Positions 5,906 through 14,093 of a stretch of 14,934 bases of DNA are shown one piece after another. The translations under genes and the position numbers were made by a program. The DNA is from Devosia equisanguinis (GTDB lineage Bacteria > Pseudomonadota > Alphaproteobacteria > Rhizobiales > Devosiaceae). The DNA is taken from positions 1-14,934 of the forward strand of contig CAMDAL010000056.1 of NCBI GenBank assembly GCA_945888565.1. The letters are read 5' to 3'. Numbering within the stretch: position 1 is the first letter of the stretch; every line of letters begins with the position of its first letter. The notes below the pieces were generated by a model. That model did not search any database, was not told the DNA's origin, and saw nothing but the letters and a program-made list of their open reading frames with translations.

Positions 5906-7033
5906 ATGCCTTGGGACAATAATACGGGTGGGGGCGGCCGCAACAACAATGGCGGTCCGTGGGGGCAGGTTCCGGGCGGTGGCGGTGGCGGCGGAGGTGG
6001 CGGCAACAATCGCCGGCCTGGCGGGTCGCCGAACCTCGAAGACATCCTGGCGCGCGGCCGCGATCAGTTCCAGGGCGGATTGCCCGGTGGCCGGTGGGCC
6101 ATCGGCGGCGCCGCCCTCGCGCTTGTGGCGTTCTGGGCAATGAATGCCTTCTACACCATCGATGCGCAGGAGCTTGGGGTCGAACTGCAGTTCGGCAAGC
6201 CCAAGGAAGAGTTGAGCCAGCCGGGCCTGCACTTCCACCTCTGGCCGATCGAGAGCGTCGAACGCGTTGCCATCACCGAAAACCAGACCATTATCGGTGC
6301 CTCGACCGCGAACGGCCGCACCGCATCAGGCGCCGTCGACAACGGGTTGATGCTGTCCGGTGACCAGAACATCGTGGATGTCCGCTTTTCGGTGCTGTGG
6401 TCCGTATCGGATCCGGTGCAGTTCCTGTTCAACGTCCGCGAGCCTGACGACATCGTGCGCCAGAGTGCCGAGAGCGCCATGCGCGAGGTGGTCGGCAGAC
6501 GTCCGGTGCAGGACATCTTCCGCGACGACAAGGCCGGCATCCAGAATGAGGTGCAGGAAATCACCCAGGGCATCCTCGACAGCTATGGCGTGGGTGTTCG
6601 GCTGAACCAGATCACCATCGACAACGCGGCTCCGGCGGCCGAAGTCGCCGACGCGTTCAACGAAGTGCAGCGCGCCGAGCAGGACGCCGACAAGCTGCAG
6701 GAAGACGCCCGTTCCTACGCCAATACCCAGCTGGGTGAGGCGCGTGGGCAGGCCGCACAGTTGCGCGAAGCTGCTGCCGCCTACAAGGACCAGGTCGTGC
6801 TTCAGGCACAGGGTGAGGCCGCACGTTTCACTTCGGTCTACAACGAATACGTGCAGAACCCGGATGTCACCCGCAAGCGTCTCTACCTCGAGACGATGGA
6901 GCAGGTGCTGGGCAATTCCCGCAAGGTGATCATGGAGACGGGTGCCACGGGGACGGGTGTCATCCCGTATCTGCCGCTGCCCGAAATCCAGTCTAGATCC
7001 AACCCGGCAGCCGCTGGCGTGGGGAGCAACTAA
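5906..7033 (+). CDS. hflK: HflK, FtsH protease modulator (SPFH/band 7)
   Basis: HflK and HflC form a large membrane complex around FtsH and modulate its degradation of membrane proteins. The 375-residue protein has the typical HflK plan. A cytoplasmic Gly/Asn-rich N-terminus (about 7-41, with a run of ten or more Gly) is followed by one membrane segment (about 63-82), then the SPFH/band 7 domain starting FYTIDAQELGVELQFG. The following helical region (about 240-310) is rich in Ala/Glu/Gln, and the tail is short. PWSVSD-like strand pairing and RQSAESAMREVVGRRPVQD are family hallmarks. The ATG follows AGGAAAGG. hflC starts 3 nt after the stop. It is the first gene of an hflK-hflC-DUF2065-degP cluster with its own likely promoter. 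Confidence 0.95.
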   Translation: MPWDNNTGGGGRNNNGGPWGQVPGGGGGGGGGGNNRRPGGSPNLEDILARGRDQFQGGLPGGRWAIGGAALALVAFWAMNAFYTIDAQELGVELQFGKPKEELSQPGLHFHLWPIESVERVAITENQTIIGASTANGRTASGAVDNGLMLSGDQNIVDVRFSVLWSVSDPVQFLFNVREPDDIVRQSAESAMREVVGRRPVQDIFRDDKAGIQNEVQEITQGILDSYGVGVRLNQITIDNAAPAAEVADAFNEVQRAEQDADKLQEDARSYANTQLGEARGQAAQLREAAAAYKDQVVLQAQGEAARFTSVYNEYVQNPDVTRKRLYLETMEQVLGNSRKVIMETGATGTGVIPYLPLPEIQSRSNPAAAGVGSN

Positions 7034-7036
7034 GCC

Positions 7037-8152
7037 ATGAACCGTCTCATCATTGCCGGCGTTGTTCTCGTCGGCCTTATCTATGTGTTCTTCTCCTCGC
7101 TCTACGTCGTCAACGAGCGCGAGCAGGCCATCGTGCTGCGCTTCGGCAGCATCCAGGAAGTGAAGACCGAGCCCGGCATCTACTTCAAGGTGCCGACAGA
7201 CGTCGTCGACACGGTGCAGATCGTCGAACGCCGGCTGCTGCGCTATGACCTGTCGAACATGACGGTGCAGGTTCAGGGCGGCGCGTTCTACGAAGTGGAC
7301 GCCTTCCTGACGTACCGCATCACCAATGCCCGCCTGTTCCGTGAGCGCGCACTTGGTCAGTTGCGGGTCGCCGAGGATCGTATCGGCACCCGCTTCACTG
7401 CTGCCCTGCGTGAAGTCTACGGCCGCCGCAACTTCAGTGCTGCGCTCTCCGAGCAGCGTCAGCAGATGATGGTGGAAGCCCGCGACCTGATTCGTCCGGA
7501 CGTGGCGGAGCTTGGTATCGACGTCGTCGACGTCCGCATCCTGCGTACCGACCTTTCGAGCCAGGTGTCGGAGCGGACCTACGAGCGCATGCGTGCCGAA
7601 CGTCTTGCCGAAGCGGCGCTGCTGCGCGCTCGCGGTGGTGAAGCCGCGGCAACCATCCGTGCCGTGGCCGACCGCCAGGCCGTCGGTATCCGGGCCGAGG
7701 CCCAGCGCGATGCCGATATCCTGCGAGGCGAGGGCGATGCCGAGCGCAACAGCACCTTCGCTGCCGCCTACAACGCTGACCAGGAGTTCTTCCAGTTCTA
7801 TCGCTCGATGGAATCGTATCGGAAGGCGCTGGCCAACGACGGCACCACCATGGTGCTGGCGCCCGACACCTCGTTCTTCCAGTACTTCAACGACGAGGGT
7901 GAAGGGACGCCGGGTGAGCCCCTTCCGGCTCCGGTGACGCCGTCAATTCCCGCGCCGACGGACATCCCGGCCAACGAGTTGCCGAACCTGTTGCCGGACG
8001 CTGCAGCCGACCCCAGTCAGGCGATAGAGGTGCCATCCAGCACTGACGCGCCTGCTGAGCCGGTGACCCAGGAGCCGGCAACGGACGTGCCCGTGACGGA
8101 TACGCCGGTTGACGCAACGGCTCCGGCCGAGCCGGTCCCCGCCACGCCGTGA
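7037..8152 (+). CDS. hflC: HflC, FtsH protease modulator with long C-terminal tail
   Basis: HflC is the partner of HflK. The N-terminus carries one membrane segment (about 3-22), followed by YVVNEREQAIVLRFGSIQEV, the start of the SPFH domain. TRFTAALREVYGRR and an Ala/Glu/Arg-rich helix (about 180-245) follow, then DQEFFQFYRSMESYRKAL. The core ends near residue 285. From about 287 to 371 there is a low-complexity tail rich in Pro, Ala, Thr, Glu and Val, including PVTPSIPAPTD and repeated PVT/DVPVTD-type units. HflC proteins usually end near 290-335 residues, so this is an extension. It should lie on the periplasmic side. The stop overlaps the GTG of the DUF2065 gene. Confidence 0.94.
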   Translation: MNRLIIAGVVLVGLIYVFFSSLYVVNEREQAIVLRFGSIQEVKTEPGIYFKVPTDVVDTVQIVERRLLRYDLSNMTVQVQGGAFYEVDAFLTYRITNARLFRERALGQLRVAEDRIGTRFTAALREVYGRRNFSAALSEQRQQMMVEARDLIRPDVAELGIDVVDVRILRTDLSSQVSERTYERMRAERLAEAALLRARGGEAAATIRAVADRQAVGIRAEAQRDADILRGEGDAERNSTFAAAYNADQEFFQFYRSMESYRKALANDGTTMVLAPDTSFFQYFNDEGEGTPGEPLPAPVTPSIPAPTDIPANELPNLLPDAAADPSQAIEVPSSTDAPAEPVTQEPATDVPVTDTPVDATAPAEPVPATP

Positions 8153-8334
8153 CGGACTTCCTGGCGGCGCTAGCGCTCGCCCTGGTCATAGAAGGGCTGC
8201 TCTATGCAGCCTTTCCCGAGCAGATGAAAACGATGCTGGCCTCGATACTATCGAGGCCAGCATCAACGATTCGTGCGGTAGCACTGGCTTGCGCCGCCTT
8301 TGGACTTCTCCTCTTGTGGTTCGTCCGCGGCTGA
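8149..8334 (+). CDS. DUF2065 small membrane protein (YjeT-like)
   Basis: The 61-residue protein starts at GTG 8149, overlapping the hflC stop as GTGA. It has two predicted membrane helices, about 3-21 and 43-58, joined by a short loop with FPEQMKTML. It fits the DUF2065 family, to which E. coli YjeT belongs; yjeT also lies directly after hflC. Its function is not known to me, but the repeated neighbourhood suggests a link to HflKC/FtsH. The loop codons (about residues 28-39) are built from a near-continuous inverted repeat at 8232-8264. degP starts 39 nt after the stop. Confidence 0.87.
   Translation: MTDFLAALALALVIEGLLYAAFPEQMKTMLASILSRPASTIRAVALACAAFGLLLLWFVRG
8232..8264. repeat. Perfect 16-bp-arm inverted repeat inside DUF2065 gene
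   Basis: The left arm GATGCTGGCCTCGATA (8232-8247), one spacer base (8248) and the right arm TATCGAGGCCAGCATC (8249-8264) form a 33-base near-palindrome. All 16 pairs match. In RNA it would fold into a stem of about 14-15 bp with a tight loop. No T-tract follows, so a standard terminator is unlikely. Confidence 0.9.
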
Positions 8335-8373
8335 GCCAGCCTAGCGGTCGATTGGTGTTGAGGAGTTGCCGAG

Positions 8374-9858
8374 ATGGGTCTGCTGCGCGGCGGTTTTTCG
8401 GTTCTGGCGGTGGCTGTCAGCCTGCTGATGGGCGGTCTCGTCGCCGCACCTGCCTCTGCCAACGGTCCCGAATCGGTGGCTTCGCTGGCAGAAGCCCTGT
8501 CGCCGGCGGTCGTGAATATCGGCACCTCGCGCCGTGTTCCAGGCGGGGTCGGCGTGCCCTTTCCCGAAGTGCCGGATGGGTCGCCACTCGAAGACTTCTT
8601 CGACGACAGCAATCCGAATAACGGTCTCGGCGAAGAGCGGATGCAGCAGGCGCGCAGCCTGGGCTCCGGCTTCATCATCGGCGCAGATGGCACGATCGTC
8701 ACCAACAACCATGTCATCGAGGGCGCCGACGAGATCGAGGTCTATCTCACCGACGGCACCCGGCTGCCCGCCACCATCGTCGGAACCGACGACAAGACCG
8801 ACCTCGCGGTGCTGAAGGTCGATGCCGGGCGTGACCTGCCCTTCGTCGAGTTCGGCGACAGCGACAGCGCGGTGGTGGGCGACTGGGTCATGGCGATCGG
8901 CAACCCGTTCGGGCTCGGCGGTTCAGTGACCCTCGGCATCGTTTCCGCTCGCAACCGCGACATCCAGTCAGGGCCCTACGACCAGTTCATCCAGACCGAC
9001 GCGTCGATCAACCAGGGCAATTCCGGTGGGCCGCTGTTCGACATGAACGGCAAGGTGGTCGGCATCAACACCGCGATCATCGCGCGGGGCGGCAGTTCGC
9101 TCGGCATCGGCTTCGCCGTACCGGTGAACCTCGCCAAGCCGGTGCTGGACCAGTTGACCGAGTTCGGCGAGACCCGGCGCGGCTGGCTGGGCGTGGGCAT
9201 TCAGGAGGTGAGCGAGGACATTCGCGACAGCCTCGGGCTGGCGACCACCGGCGGTGCGCTGGTGATCGATGTCACCAAGGGCGGACCGTCCGAGGAGGTC
9301 ATAGTAACGGGCGACATTATCCTCGAGTTCGACGGGAAGCCGATTGCGCGGATGCGCGACCTGCCGCGCGTGGTGGCCGAAACGGCCGTCGGCAAGGCCG
9401 TTCCGGTAATGGTACTGCGCGACGGCAAGGAAGTCGAACTCGCCATCACGCTGGGGCGCCTAGAGGTCGGCGAGAAGCTCATCGCCAGTCGCGGGCAGGA
9501 GCCGGTGATCGAGACACCGGCGCCGGATGCAGAGGAGCCGATCCCTGCGCCGCTCGGCCTGAGCGAACTGGTGGGCTTTGACGTGGCCCCGCTCGATGAA
9601 GGCAAGCGGGCCCAGTTTGGCATTGCGCCGGAGGCCGACGGGGTCGTCGTCACTGACGTCACGGGTGGCAGCGACGCCGATCTCAAGGGGTTCATCCCTG
9701 GACTGATTGTCACCGAGGTCAACCAGCGCCGGATCGACACGATCGACGAGCTGAACCGCCTGGTCGACGAGGCCAAGGAAGCCGGTCGGCCGGCTGTGCT
9801 GTTCCGGGTTCAGGATCCGGCGGGTACGACCCGCTTCATTGCGGTCCGGCTGGGATAG
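8374..9858 (+). CDS. degP: Do/HtrA-family periplasmic serine protease (DegP/DegQ)
   Basis: This 494-residue protein is a complete Do-family protease-chaperone. It degrades or holds misfolded envelope proteins in the periplasm. It begins with a Sec signal peptide, cleaved after PASA near residue 29. The trypsin-like domain carries the catalytic triad His113 (NNHVIEG), Asp143 (DKTDLAVLKV) and Ser217 (NQGNSGGPLF). The first PDZ domain covers about 268-362 (RGWLGVGIQEV). An acidic Pro-rich linker follows (about 376-393), then the second PDZ domain (about 395-494, ending TTRFIAVRLG). The ATG has GAGGAG about 8 nt upstream. Whether it acts as DegP or DegQ cannot be told from sequence. It is last in the hflK cluster and converges on a GNAT gene with 7 bases between. 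Confidence 0.93.
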   Translation: MGLLRGGFSVLAVAVSLLMGGLVAAPASANGPESVASLAEALSPAVVNIGTSRRVPGGVGVPFPEVPDGSPLEDFFDDSNPNNGLGEERMQQARSLGSGFIIGADGTIVTNNHVIEGADEIEVYLTDGTRLPATIVGTDDKTDLAVLKVDAGRDLPFVEFGDSDSAVVGDWVMAIGNPFGLGGSVTLGIVSARNRDIQSGPYDQFIQTDASINQGNSGGPLFDMNGKVVGINTAIIARGGSSLGIGFAVPVNLAKPVLDQLTEFGETRRGWLGVGIQEVSEDIRDSLGLATTGGALVIDVTKGGPSEEVIVTGDIILEFDGKPIARMRDLPRVVAETAVGKAVPVMVLRDGKEVELAITLGRLEVGEKLIASRGQEPVIETPAPDAEEPIPAPLGLSELVGFDVAPLDEGKRAQFGIAPEADGVVVTDVTGGSDADLKGFIPGLIVTEVNQRRIDTIDELNRLVDEAKEAGRPAVLFRVQDPAGTTRFIAVRLG

Positions 9859-9865
9859 GCCGGCA

Positions 9866-10423
9866 CTAGACGCCGAGCGCCGGGTTCAAAATCCGGTAGA
9901 GGATGTGCGGGCGGACCTTGCTGCCGCTCGGCACATCGGGATGCTCGAAACTGCCACGCGGATCGTGCGTCATGCCGATCTTCTCCATCACCCGGCGGCT
10001 CGGCCAGTTGCCCTCGTAGGTGATGGCGACGACCTCGGGCAGACCCAGCGGCATCCAGGCGTAGTCGAGGAAGGCGCGAGCGCCTTCTGGTGCATAGCCC
10101 TGGCCCCAGAACTGCTTGCCCAGTTGCCAGCCAATCTCGATGGCGGGGTTGGTGGGGATCGCGGCGCGCAGTTCGTCGCGGAATGGCGCCATGCCGAGCA
10201 TACCCATGAAGGCGCCATCCTGCTTGCGCTCCACGGCAAGGAAGCTGAAACCGAAACTGTCGAGCCGCTGTTTCGCCCGCTCGATGCCAGCGTCGGCATC
10301 GGCGTAGGTCCCGACGGCCGGGAAGAAGCGGCGGACTTCAGGGTCGCCGATGATCGCTGCGTAGAGCTTCTTGTCGGTTTCGCGCCAGGGGCGGAGGATC
10401 AGCCGCTCGGTTTCCAGCCTCAC
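9866..10423 (-). CDS. GNAT acetyltransferase, RimJ/RimL type
   Basis: This 185-residue protein begins with ETERLILRPWRETD, the standard opening of the RimJ/RimL (Acetyltransf_3) branch of GNAT enzymes. It continues with EIGWQLGKQFWGQGYAPEG (96-114), the acetyl-CoA loop, and NWPSRRVMEKIGM (139-151), the C-terminal motif. Members acetylate protein N-termini, amino acids or small molecules. The substrate cannot be read here. The start is GTG 10423, which overlaps the serB stop as GTGA, so it is probably co-translated downstream of serB. Other starts are not better. A role related to serine metabolism is not supported beyond the overlap. Confidence 0.88.
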   Translation of the reverse strand: MRLETERLILRPWRETDKKLYAAIIGDPEVRRFFPAVGTYADADAGIERAKQRLDSFGFSFLAVERKQDGAFMGMLGMAPFRDELRAAIPTNPAIEIGWQLGKQFWGQGYAPEGARAFLDYAWMPLGLPEVVAITYEGNWPSRRVMEKIGMTHDPRGSFEHPDVPSGSKVRPHILYRILNPALGV

Positions 10424-11298
10424 CGCACGATATCCTCTTCCTCGAAGCCCTGGAGGTAGAGCAGTGCCGTCAGGTCGGCGAAGTCGATCCGGATGTCCGC
10501 CTCGGCGGCGACGTGCGGTTTGGCGTGCACCGCAACGCCGAGTCCGGCGGCGCGGATCATGTCGAGGTCGTTCGCGCCATCGCCCACGGCCATCGTCTGC
10601 TCCATGGGGATCGACTTTTCGGCTGCGAGCGCCTGCAGCCGGGTGAGCTTGGTGGTCTTGTCGACGATGGGCAAGGCAACCGTGCCGGTGAGGCGTTCCT
10701 CGCCATCGAACTCGAACAGGTTGGCTATCGCTTCGTCGAAGCCGATGCGCCTGGCGAAATAGTCGGCGAAGTAGGTGAAGCCGCCGGAGACCAGCGAGGT
10801 ATAGGCGCCAAACGCCTTCATGGTGTGAACCAGCGCGCGGCCGCCGGGGGCGAGGGTGATGCGTTCGCGGCGAATTTCCTCGATGACGTGCCGTTCCAGC
10901 CCCTTGATCAGGCCGACACGGGTCCGCAGCGCCTGCTCGAAATCGAGTTCACCGTTCATGGCCCGCCGGGTGATCTCGGCCACCTGGTCCTTGATGCCGA
11001 CGGCATCGGCCAGCTCGTCGATGCACTCCTGCTCGATCATTGTCGAGTCCATGTCGGCGACGAGCAGCTTCTTGCGGCGGTTGGCCAATGGCACCAGTCC
11101 GACGTCGACGGGCTTGCCGCCGATCACCTGACGGGCGATGAGCACCGGATCGGCCGATTTCGGTTCGTGGATTTCGCACGCGACGCGCTGGTGCAACCAG
11201 TTGATATAGCCGCCTGTCTCATGCTGGATCGCCTGGGCCAGCTTGCTGTCGAGCGCCGTATCCGACGGGTTGGCGACGAGAACGAGTACCGACGACAT
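10420..11298 (-). CDS. serB: Phosphoserine phosphatase SerB
   Basis: SerB removes phosphate from L-phosphoserine in the last step of serine synthesis. The 292-residue protein has an N-terminal ACT-like region (about 1-75) and a HAD phosphatase domain. Motif I is LLVADMDSTMIEQECIDELA with nucleophile Asp82 and acid Asp84. Motif II is SLVSGGFTYFAD. Motif III Lys is in DKTTKLTRLQAL. Motif IV is VGDGANDLDMI. All are intact. The C-terminal end YLQGFEEEDIV is normal. The ATG at 11298 lacks a clear Shine-Dalgarno sequence (upstream reads CCCTTCCAGAT). miaA is divergent with 22 bases between start codons. The GNAT gene overlaps at the stop. Confidence 0.95.
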   Translation of the reverse strand: MSSVLVLVANPSDTALDSKLAQAIQHETGGYINWLHQRVACEIHEPKSADPVLIARQVIGGKPVDVGLVPLANRRKKLLVADMDSTMIEQECIDELADAVGIKDQVAEITRRAMNGELDFEQALRTRVGLIKGLERHVIEEIRRERITLAPGGRALVHTMKAFGAYTSLVSGGFTYFADYFARRIGFDEAIANLFEFDGEERLTGTVALPIVDKTTKLTRLQALAAEKSIPMEQTMAVGDGANDLDMIRAAGLGVAVHAKPHVAAEADIRIDFADLTALLYLQGFEEEDIVR

Positions 11299-11320
11299 AT
11301 CTGGAAGGGCCTGGGACTAG

Positions 11321-12199
11321 ATGGCGAATGCGGGGGAAAGTGCGGTGTTGATAGCGGGTCCGACTGCCAGCGGCAAGTCGGCCCTGGCGCTGCGCCTGGC
11401 TCGCGAACGCGATGGCATCATCGTCAACACCGATGCGCTGCAGGTCTACGACGTGCTCCGGCAGATCACCGCCCGGCCGCCGGATGCCGATCTCGCCGAG
11501 GCACCGCATCTTCTCTACGGCACGGTGCCGCCGTCGGTGCGATTTTCCACCGGTGACTGGTCGCGGGCGGCGCAGGCGATCATCAGGGCGAATCCGGACC
11601 GTGTCTTGATTTTTGTTGGCGGTACGGGGCTCTATTTCGAGAGTCTCGTCAGCGGTTTCGTCGAAATCCCTCACGTGCCGCCCGAGGCCGTGGCGGCCGC
11701 TGAAGCCGAGATCGCCGGGCTCGACCGGGAGGGGCGGGCGCGGCTGATCGCGGCGCGGGACCCGCTGGTCGCGGCGCGCCTGAGCGCTCCGGATCCGCAG
11801 CGGGTGACCCGGGCGCTGGCGGTGCTCAACGCAACGGGCCGTTCGCTCGCCAGCTTTCAGGACGAGGCGCAGGTGGGGCTGCTCGAGGGCTACGCACTTG
11901 AGAAGGTCGTGCTGAACCCGGATCGGGACGTGCTGCGGCAGCGGATCGCCCGGCGGTTTGCGGCGATGTTTGCCGAGGGGGCGGTGGAGGAGGGTAGGGC
12001 GCTCCTTGCCCTCGATCTCGATCCCAGCCTGCCGGCGATGAAGGCGATCGGGGTGCCGGAGATTGCGGCCATGCTGCGCGGTGACCTCACCGAGGCCGAG
12101 GCGATCGAGCGTGCCGTGATCGCGACGCGGCAATACGCCAAGCGGCAGCGCACCTGGTTCCGAGGCCGGATGGCGGACTGGGAGTGGGTGACGGTTTAA
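11321..12199 (+). CDS. miaA: tRNA dimethylallyltransferase MiaA
   Basis: MiaA adds a dimethylallyl group to A37 of tRNAs reading UNN codons. The 292-residue protein has the P-loop GPTASGKS (13-20), followed by NTDALQVYDVLRQITARP, in which Asp38 is the expected catalytic base. FVGGTGLYFESLVSGF is the family signature, and YAKRQRTWFRGRMADWEWV (C-terminus) the tRNA-binding end. DALQVY replaces the usual DSMQVY; this is conservative. Length is ordinary. The ATG has GGAAGGG with an 11-nt gap, longer than ideal. It is divergent from serB, and its stop codon overlaps the stop of the opposing YbaK-family gene. Confidence 0.95.
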   Translation: MANAGESAVLIAGPTASGKSALALRLARERDGIIVNTDALQVYDVLRQITARPPDADLAEAPHLLYGTVPPSVRFSTGDWSRAAQAIIRANPDRVLIFVGGTGLYFESLVSGFVEIPHVPPEAVAAAEAEIAGLDREGRARLIAARDPLVAARLSAPDPQRVTRALAVLNATGRSLASFQDEAQVGLLEGYALEKVVLNPDRDVLRQRIARRFAAMFAEGAVEEGRALLALDLDPSLPAMKAIGVPEIAAMLRGDLTEAEAIERAVIATRQYAKRQRTWFRGRMADWEWVTV

Positions 12200-12672
12200 G
12201 TGACGTCGATCTTCGTCGCGCCGGTAGTGCGCTCGAGGTCGGCGGCGGTGATCTCGAACACCGAGCGAGGATCGCCGGCGGCGGCCCAGACGGTGTCGTA
12301 TTTGAACAGGTCCTGGTCGAGATAGGTCGTCAGCGGGGCAGGGTGGCCGAAGGGGGAGACGCCGCCGATGGAGAAGCCGGTCCATTCCTTGACGAAGTCG
12401 GCGTCGGAGCGCTCGAGCACCTCGCCGATCTGCCGGCCGGCCCGCTTCTCGTGCACGCGGTTGGCGCCCGAGACCAGCAGCAGGTAGGGTTTGCCGGACT
12501 CCTTGCCCTTGAACATCAGCGACTTGACGATGCGGCCGACCTCGACGCCGATGGCGTCGGCGGCCATCTGGGCGGTGGTGGCCAGTTGCTCGAGCACGAT
12601 CACCTTGCCCGGCAAACCGTGGGTCTCCAACGCGGCGGCGACCCGCTGCTCGGCGGCCTTCAGTTCGGTCAC
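12196..12672 (-). CDS. YbaK/EbsC-family aminoacyl-tRNA deacylase
   Basis: This family hydrolyses mischarged tRNAs such as Cys-tRNA(Pro), or related editing substrates. I chose GTG 12672, giving 158 residues. It overlaps the MATE stop as GTGA, and the protein then begins at the family's normal first helix (TELKAAEQRVAAAL). The frame stays open further upstream to 12771, but that part overlaps the MATE gene and lacks family sequence. Landmarks are the catalytic Lys50 in IVKSLMF, YLLLVSGANRVH, GEVLERSDADFV and the GGVSPFGHPAPL loop (103-114). The exact editing specificity (YbaK or ProX-like) is not resolved. It follows the MATE gene on the same strand and converges with miaA. Confidence 0.9.
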   Translation of the reverse strand: MTELKAAEQRVAAALETHGLPGKVIVLEQLATTAQMAADAIGVEVGRIVKSLMFKGKESGKPYLLLVSGANRVHEKRAGRQIGEVLERSDADFVKEWTGFSIGGVSPFGHPAPLTTYLDQDLFKYDTVWAAAGDPRSVFEITAADLERTTGATKIDVT

Positions 12673-14093
12673 TTCGATATCCCCTTGAGCAATCCCAGCC
12701 GCTCGCGCATGGCGAAGCGGCTCAGCAGCAACACCGCCACGAAGGCGAGCCCGGTGGCAAGCCCCAGCCACACGCCGACGCCGCGCATATCGAGCACAAA
12801 GGCCAGCACGTAGGCGACCGGCAGGCCGACAAACCAGTAGCCGAAGATCGCGAGGAGGCTCGGAATGCGGGTGTCGCTCAGCCCGCGCAGCGAGTGCGCC
12901 GCAACGACCTGGGCGCCGTCGGCGATCTGGAACAGGCCGGCGACCATGAGGTAGCTGGCGGCCAGCATCAGGGCATCGGCATTGGCCGGGTCGCGCGCAT
13001 CGAGGAAGATCGACACCAGGGTGTGCGGCATGATGATGAACAGCGAGGCGGTGAGGGTCATGAACCCGACCCCGAGCACCACGGCGGCCCAGGCGGCCTT
13101 GCGGACGGCCTCGGCATCGCCACGACCATAGGCGAGACCGACGCGCACGGTGGCGGCCATCCCGAGGCCGAGCGGCACCATGAAGGCGGTCGCGGAGAGC
13201 TGCAGCGCGACGGCGTGGGCGGCCGTCTCGTTGGTGCCGAGCAGGCCCATCAGCATCGCCGCGACCGAGAACAGCCCGACCTCGGCCGAAACCGTGATGC
13301 CGATCGGCAGGCCGACCTTGAGGATTTCGAAGAAACGCGGCCAGTCCGGCTTGAAGAACCGGACGAGGACGTGGAAGCGCTTCAGCTTCCGCTCGGTCAG
13401 CACGTAGGCCAGCAACGCGCCGAACATCATCAGGTTGACGAGGCCGGTGGCGATGGCGGCGCCACGCAGTTCCAGTCGCGGGAAGCCGAAATGGCCGAAG
13501 ATCAGCACGTAGGCGAGGGCGGCGTTCACCACCACGCCGACCAGCGTGACCACGAGGATGATGCGGGTGGCGGCGAAGGCGGAGAGGAAGGCGCGCAGCA
13601 CCATCATGCCGAGCACCGGGTAGAGCATCCAGAAGCCGTAGACCATGTAGCCCTGGGCGATCTCGACCACTTCGGGATCCTGTCCGAGCGCGAGGTAGAC
13701 CGGCTTCATCGACAGCACGATGGGGACCAGGATGGTGGCGACGGCGATGGCCATCCAGAAGCCCTGGCGGACGTAGCGGCGCACCGCCTTGATGTCGCCG
13801 CGGCCACGGGCTTGCGCCACGAGCGGGGCCACGGCGCTGACGATGCCGACGCCGGTCAACTGGAACGGAATCAGGAAGGCACCCGCCAGCGTGCCGGCGG
13901 CGAGGTATTTCGGGCCGAGCCAGCCCATCAGCACCACGTCGGTGGTGAAGAGCATGTTGGACGCCAGCTGCGCGATGATGAGCGGCCAGGCGAGCGCAAA
14001 GCTATCCCGGAACTCGGCGCCCCAACCCGACGAAGGGGCAGGCGCGCTGCTGCCGGGGGCCGGCATCGCCACTTGATCGGTCATTCTGGTCAT
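12669..14093 (-). CDS. MATE-family multidrug efflux transporter
   Basis: MATE transporters expel cationic drugs and metabolites, driven by Na+ or H+. The protein has about 474 residues, with twelve predicted membrane helices in two similar halves. The first half begins FALAWPLIIAQLASNMLFTT, with TDVVLMGWLG next, a common MATE start. Motifs such as GTLAGAFLIPFQLTG and GLPIGITVSAEVGLFSVA fit the NorM branch. I prefer ATG 14093, since GGCGAG lies about 4-6 nt before it; GTG 14096 and ATG 14084 are close alternatives. Its stop overlaps the start of the YbaK-family gene. The substrate cannot be inferred. Confidence 0.9.
   Translation of the reverse strand: MTRMTDQVAMPAPGSSAPAPSSGWGAEFRDSFALAWPLIIAQLASNMLFTTDVVLMGWLGPKYLAAGTLAGAFLIPFQLTGVGIVSAVAPLVAQARGRGDIKAVRRYVRQGFWMAIAVATILVPIVLSMKPVYLALGQDPEVVEIAQGYMVYGFWMLYPVLGMMVLRAFLSAFAATRIILVVTLVGVVVNAALAYVLIFGHFGFPRLELRGAAIATGLVNLMMFGALLAYVLTERKLKRFHVLVRFFKPDWPRFFEILKVGLPIGITVSAEVGLFSVAAMLMGLLGTNETAAHAVALQLSATAFMVPLGLGMAATVRVGLAYGRGDAEAVRKAAWAAVVLGVGFMTLTASLFIIMPHTLVSIFLDARDPANADALMLAASYLMVAGLFQIADGAQVVAAHSLRGLSDTRIPSLLAIFGYWFVGLPVAYVLAFVLDMRGVGVWLGLATGLAFVAVLLLSRFAMRERLGLLKGISK

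Noticed and set aside
10513..11556. Plus-strand open frame of 347 codons over serB and miaA
   Set aside because: It is antisense to serB and out of frame with miaA. No family features; a GC-bias shadow.
12673..12771. 33-codon N-terminal extension of the YbaK-family protein
   Set aside because: It overlaps the MATE gene, is Arg/Ala-rich, and family members begin at the helix after GTG 12672, which also forms a GTGA overlap.
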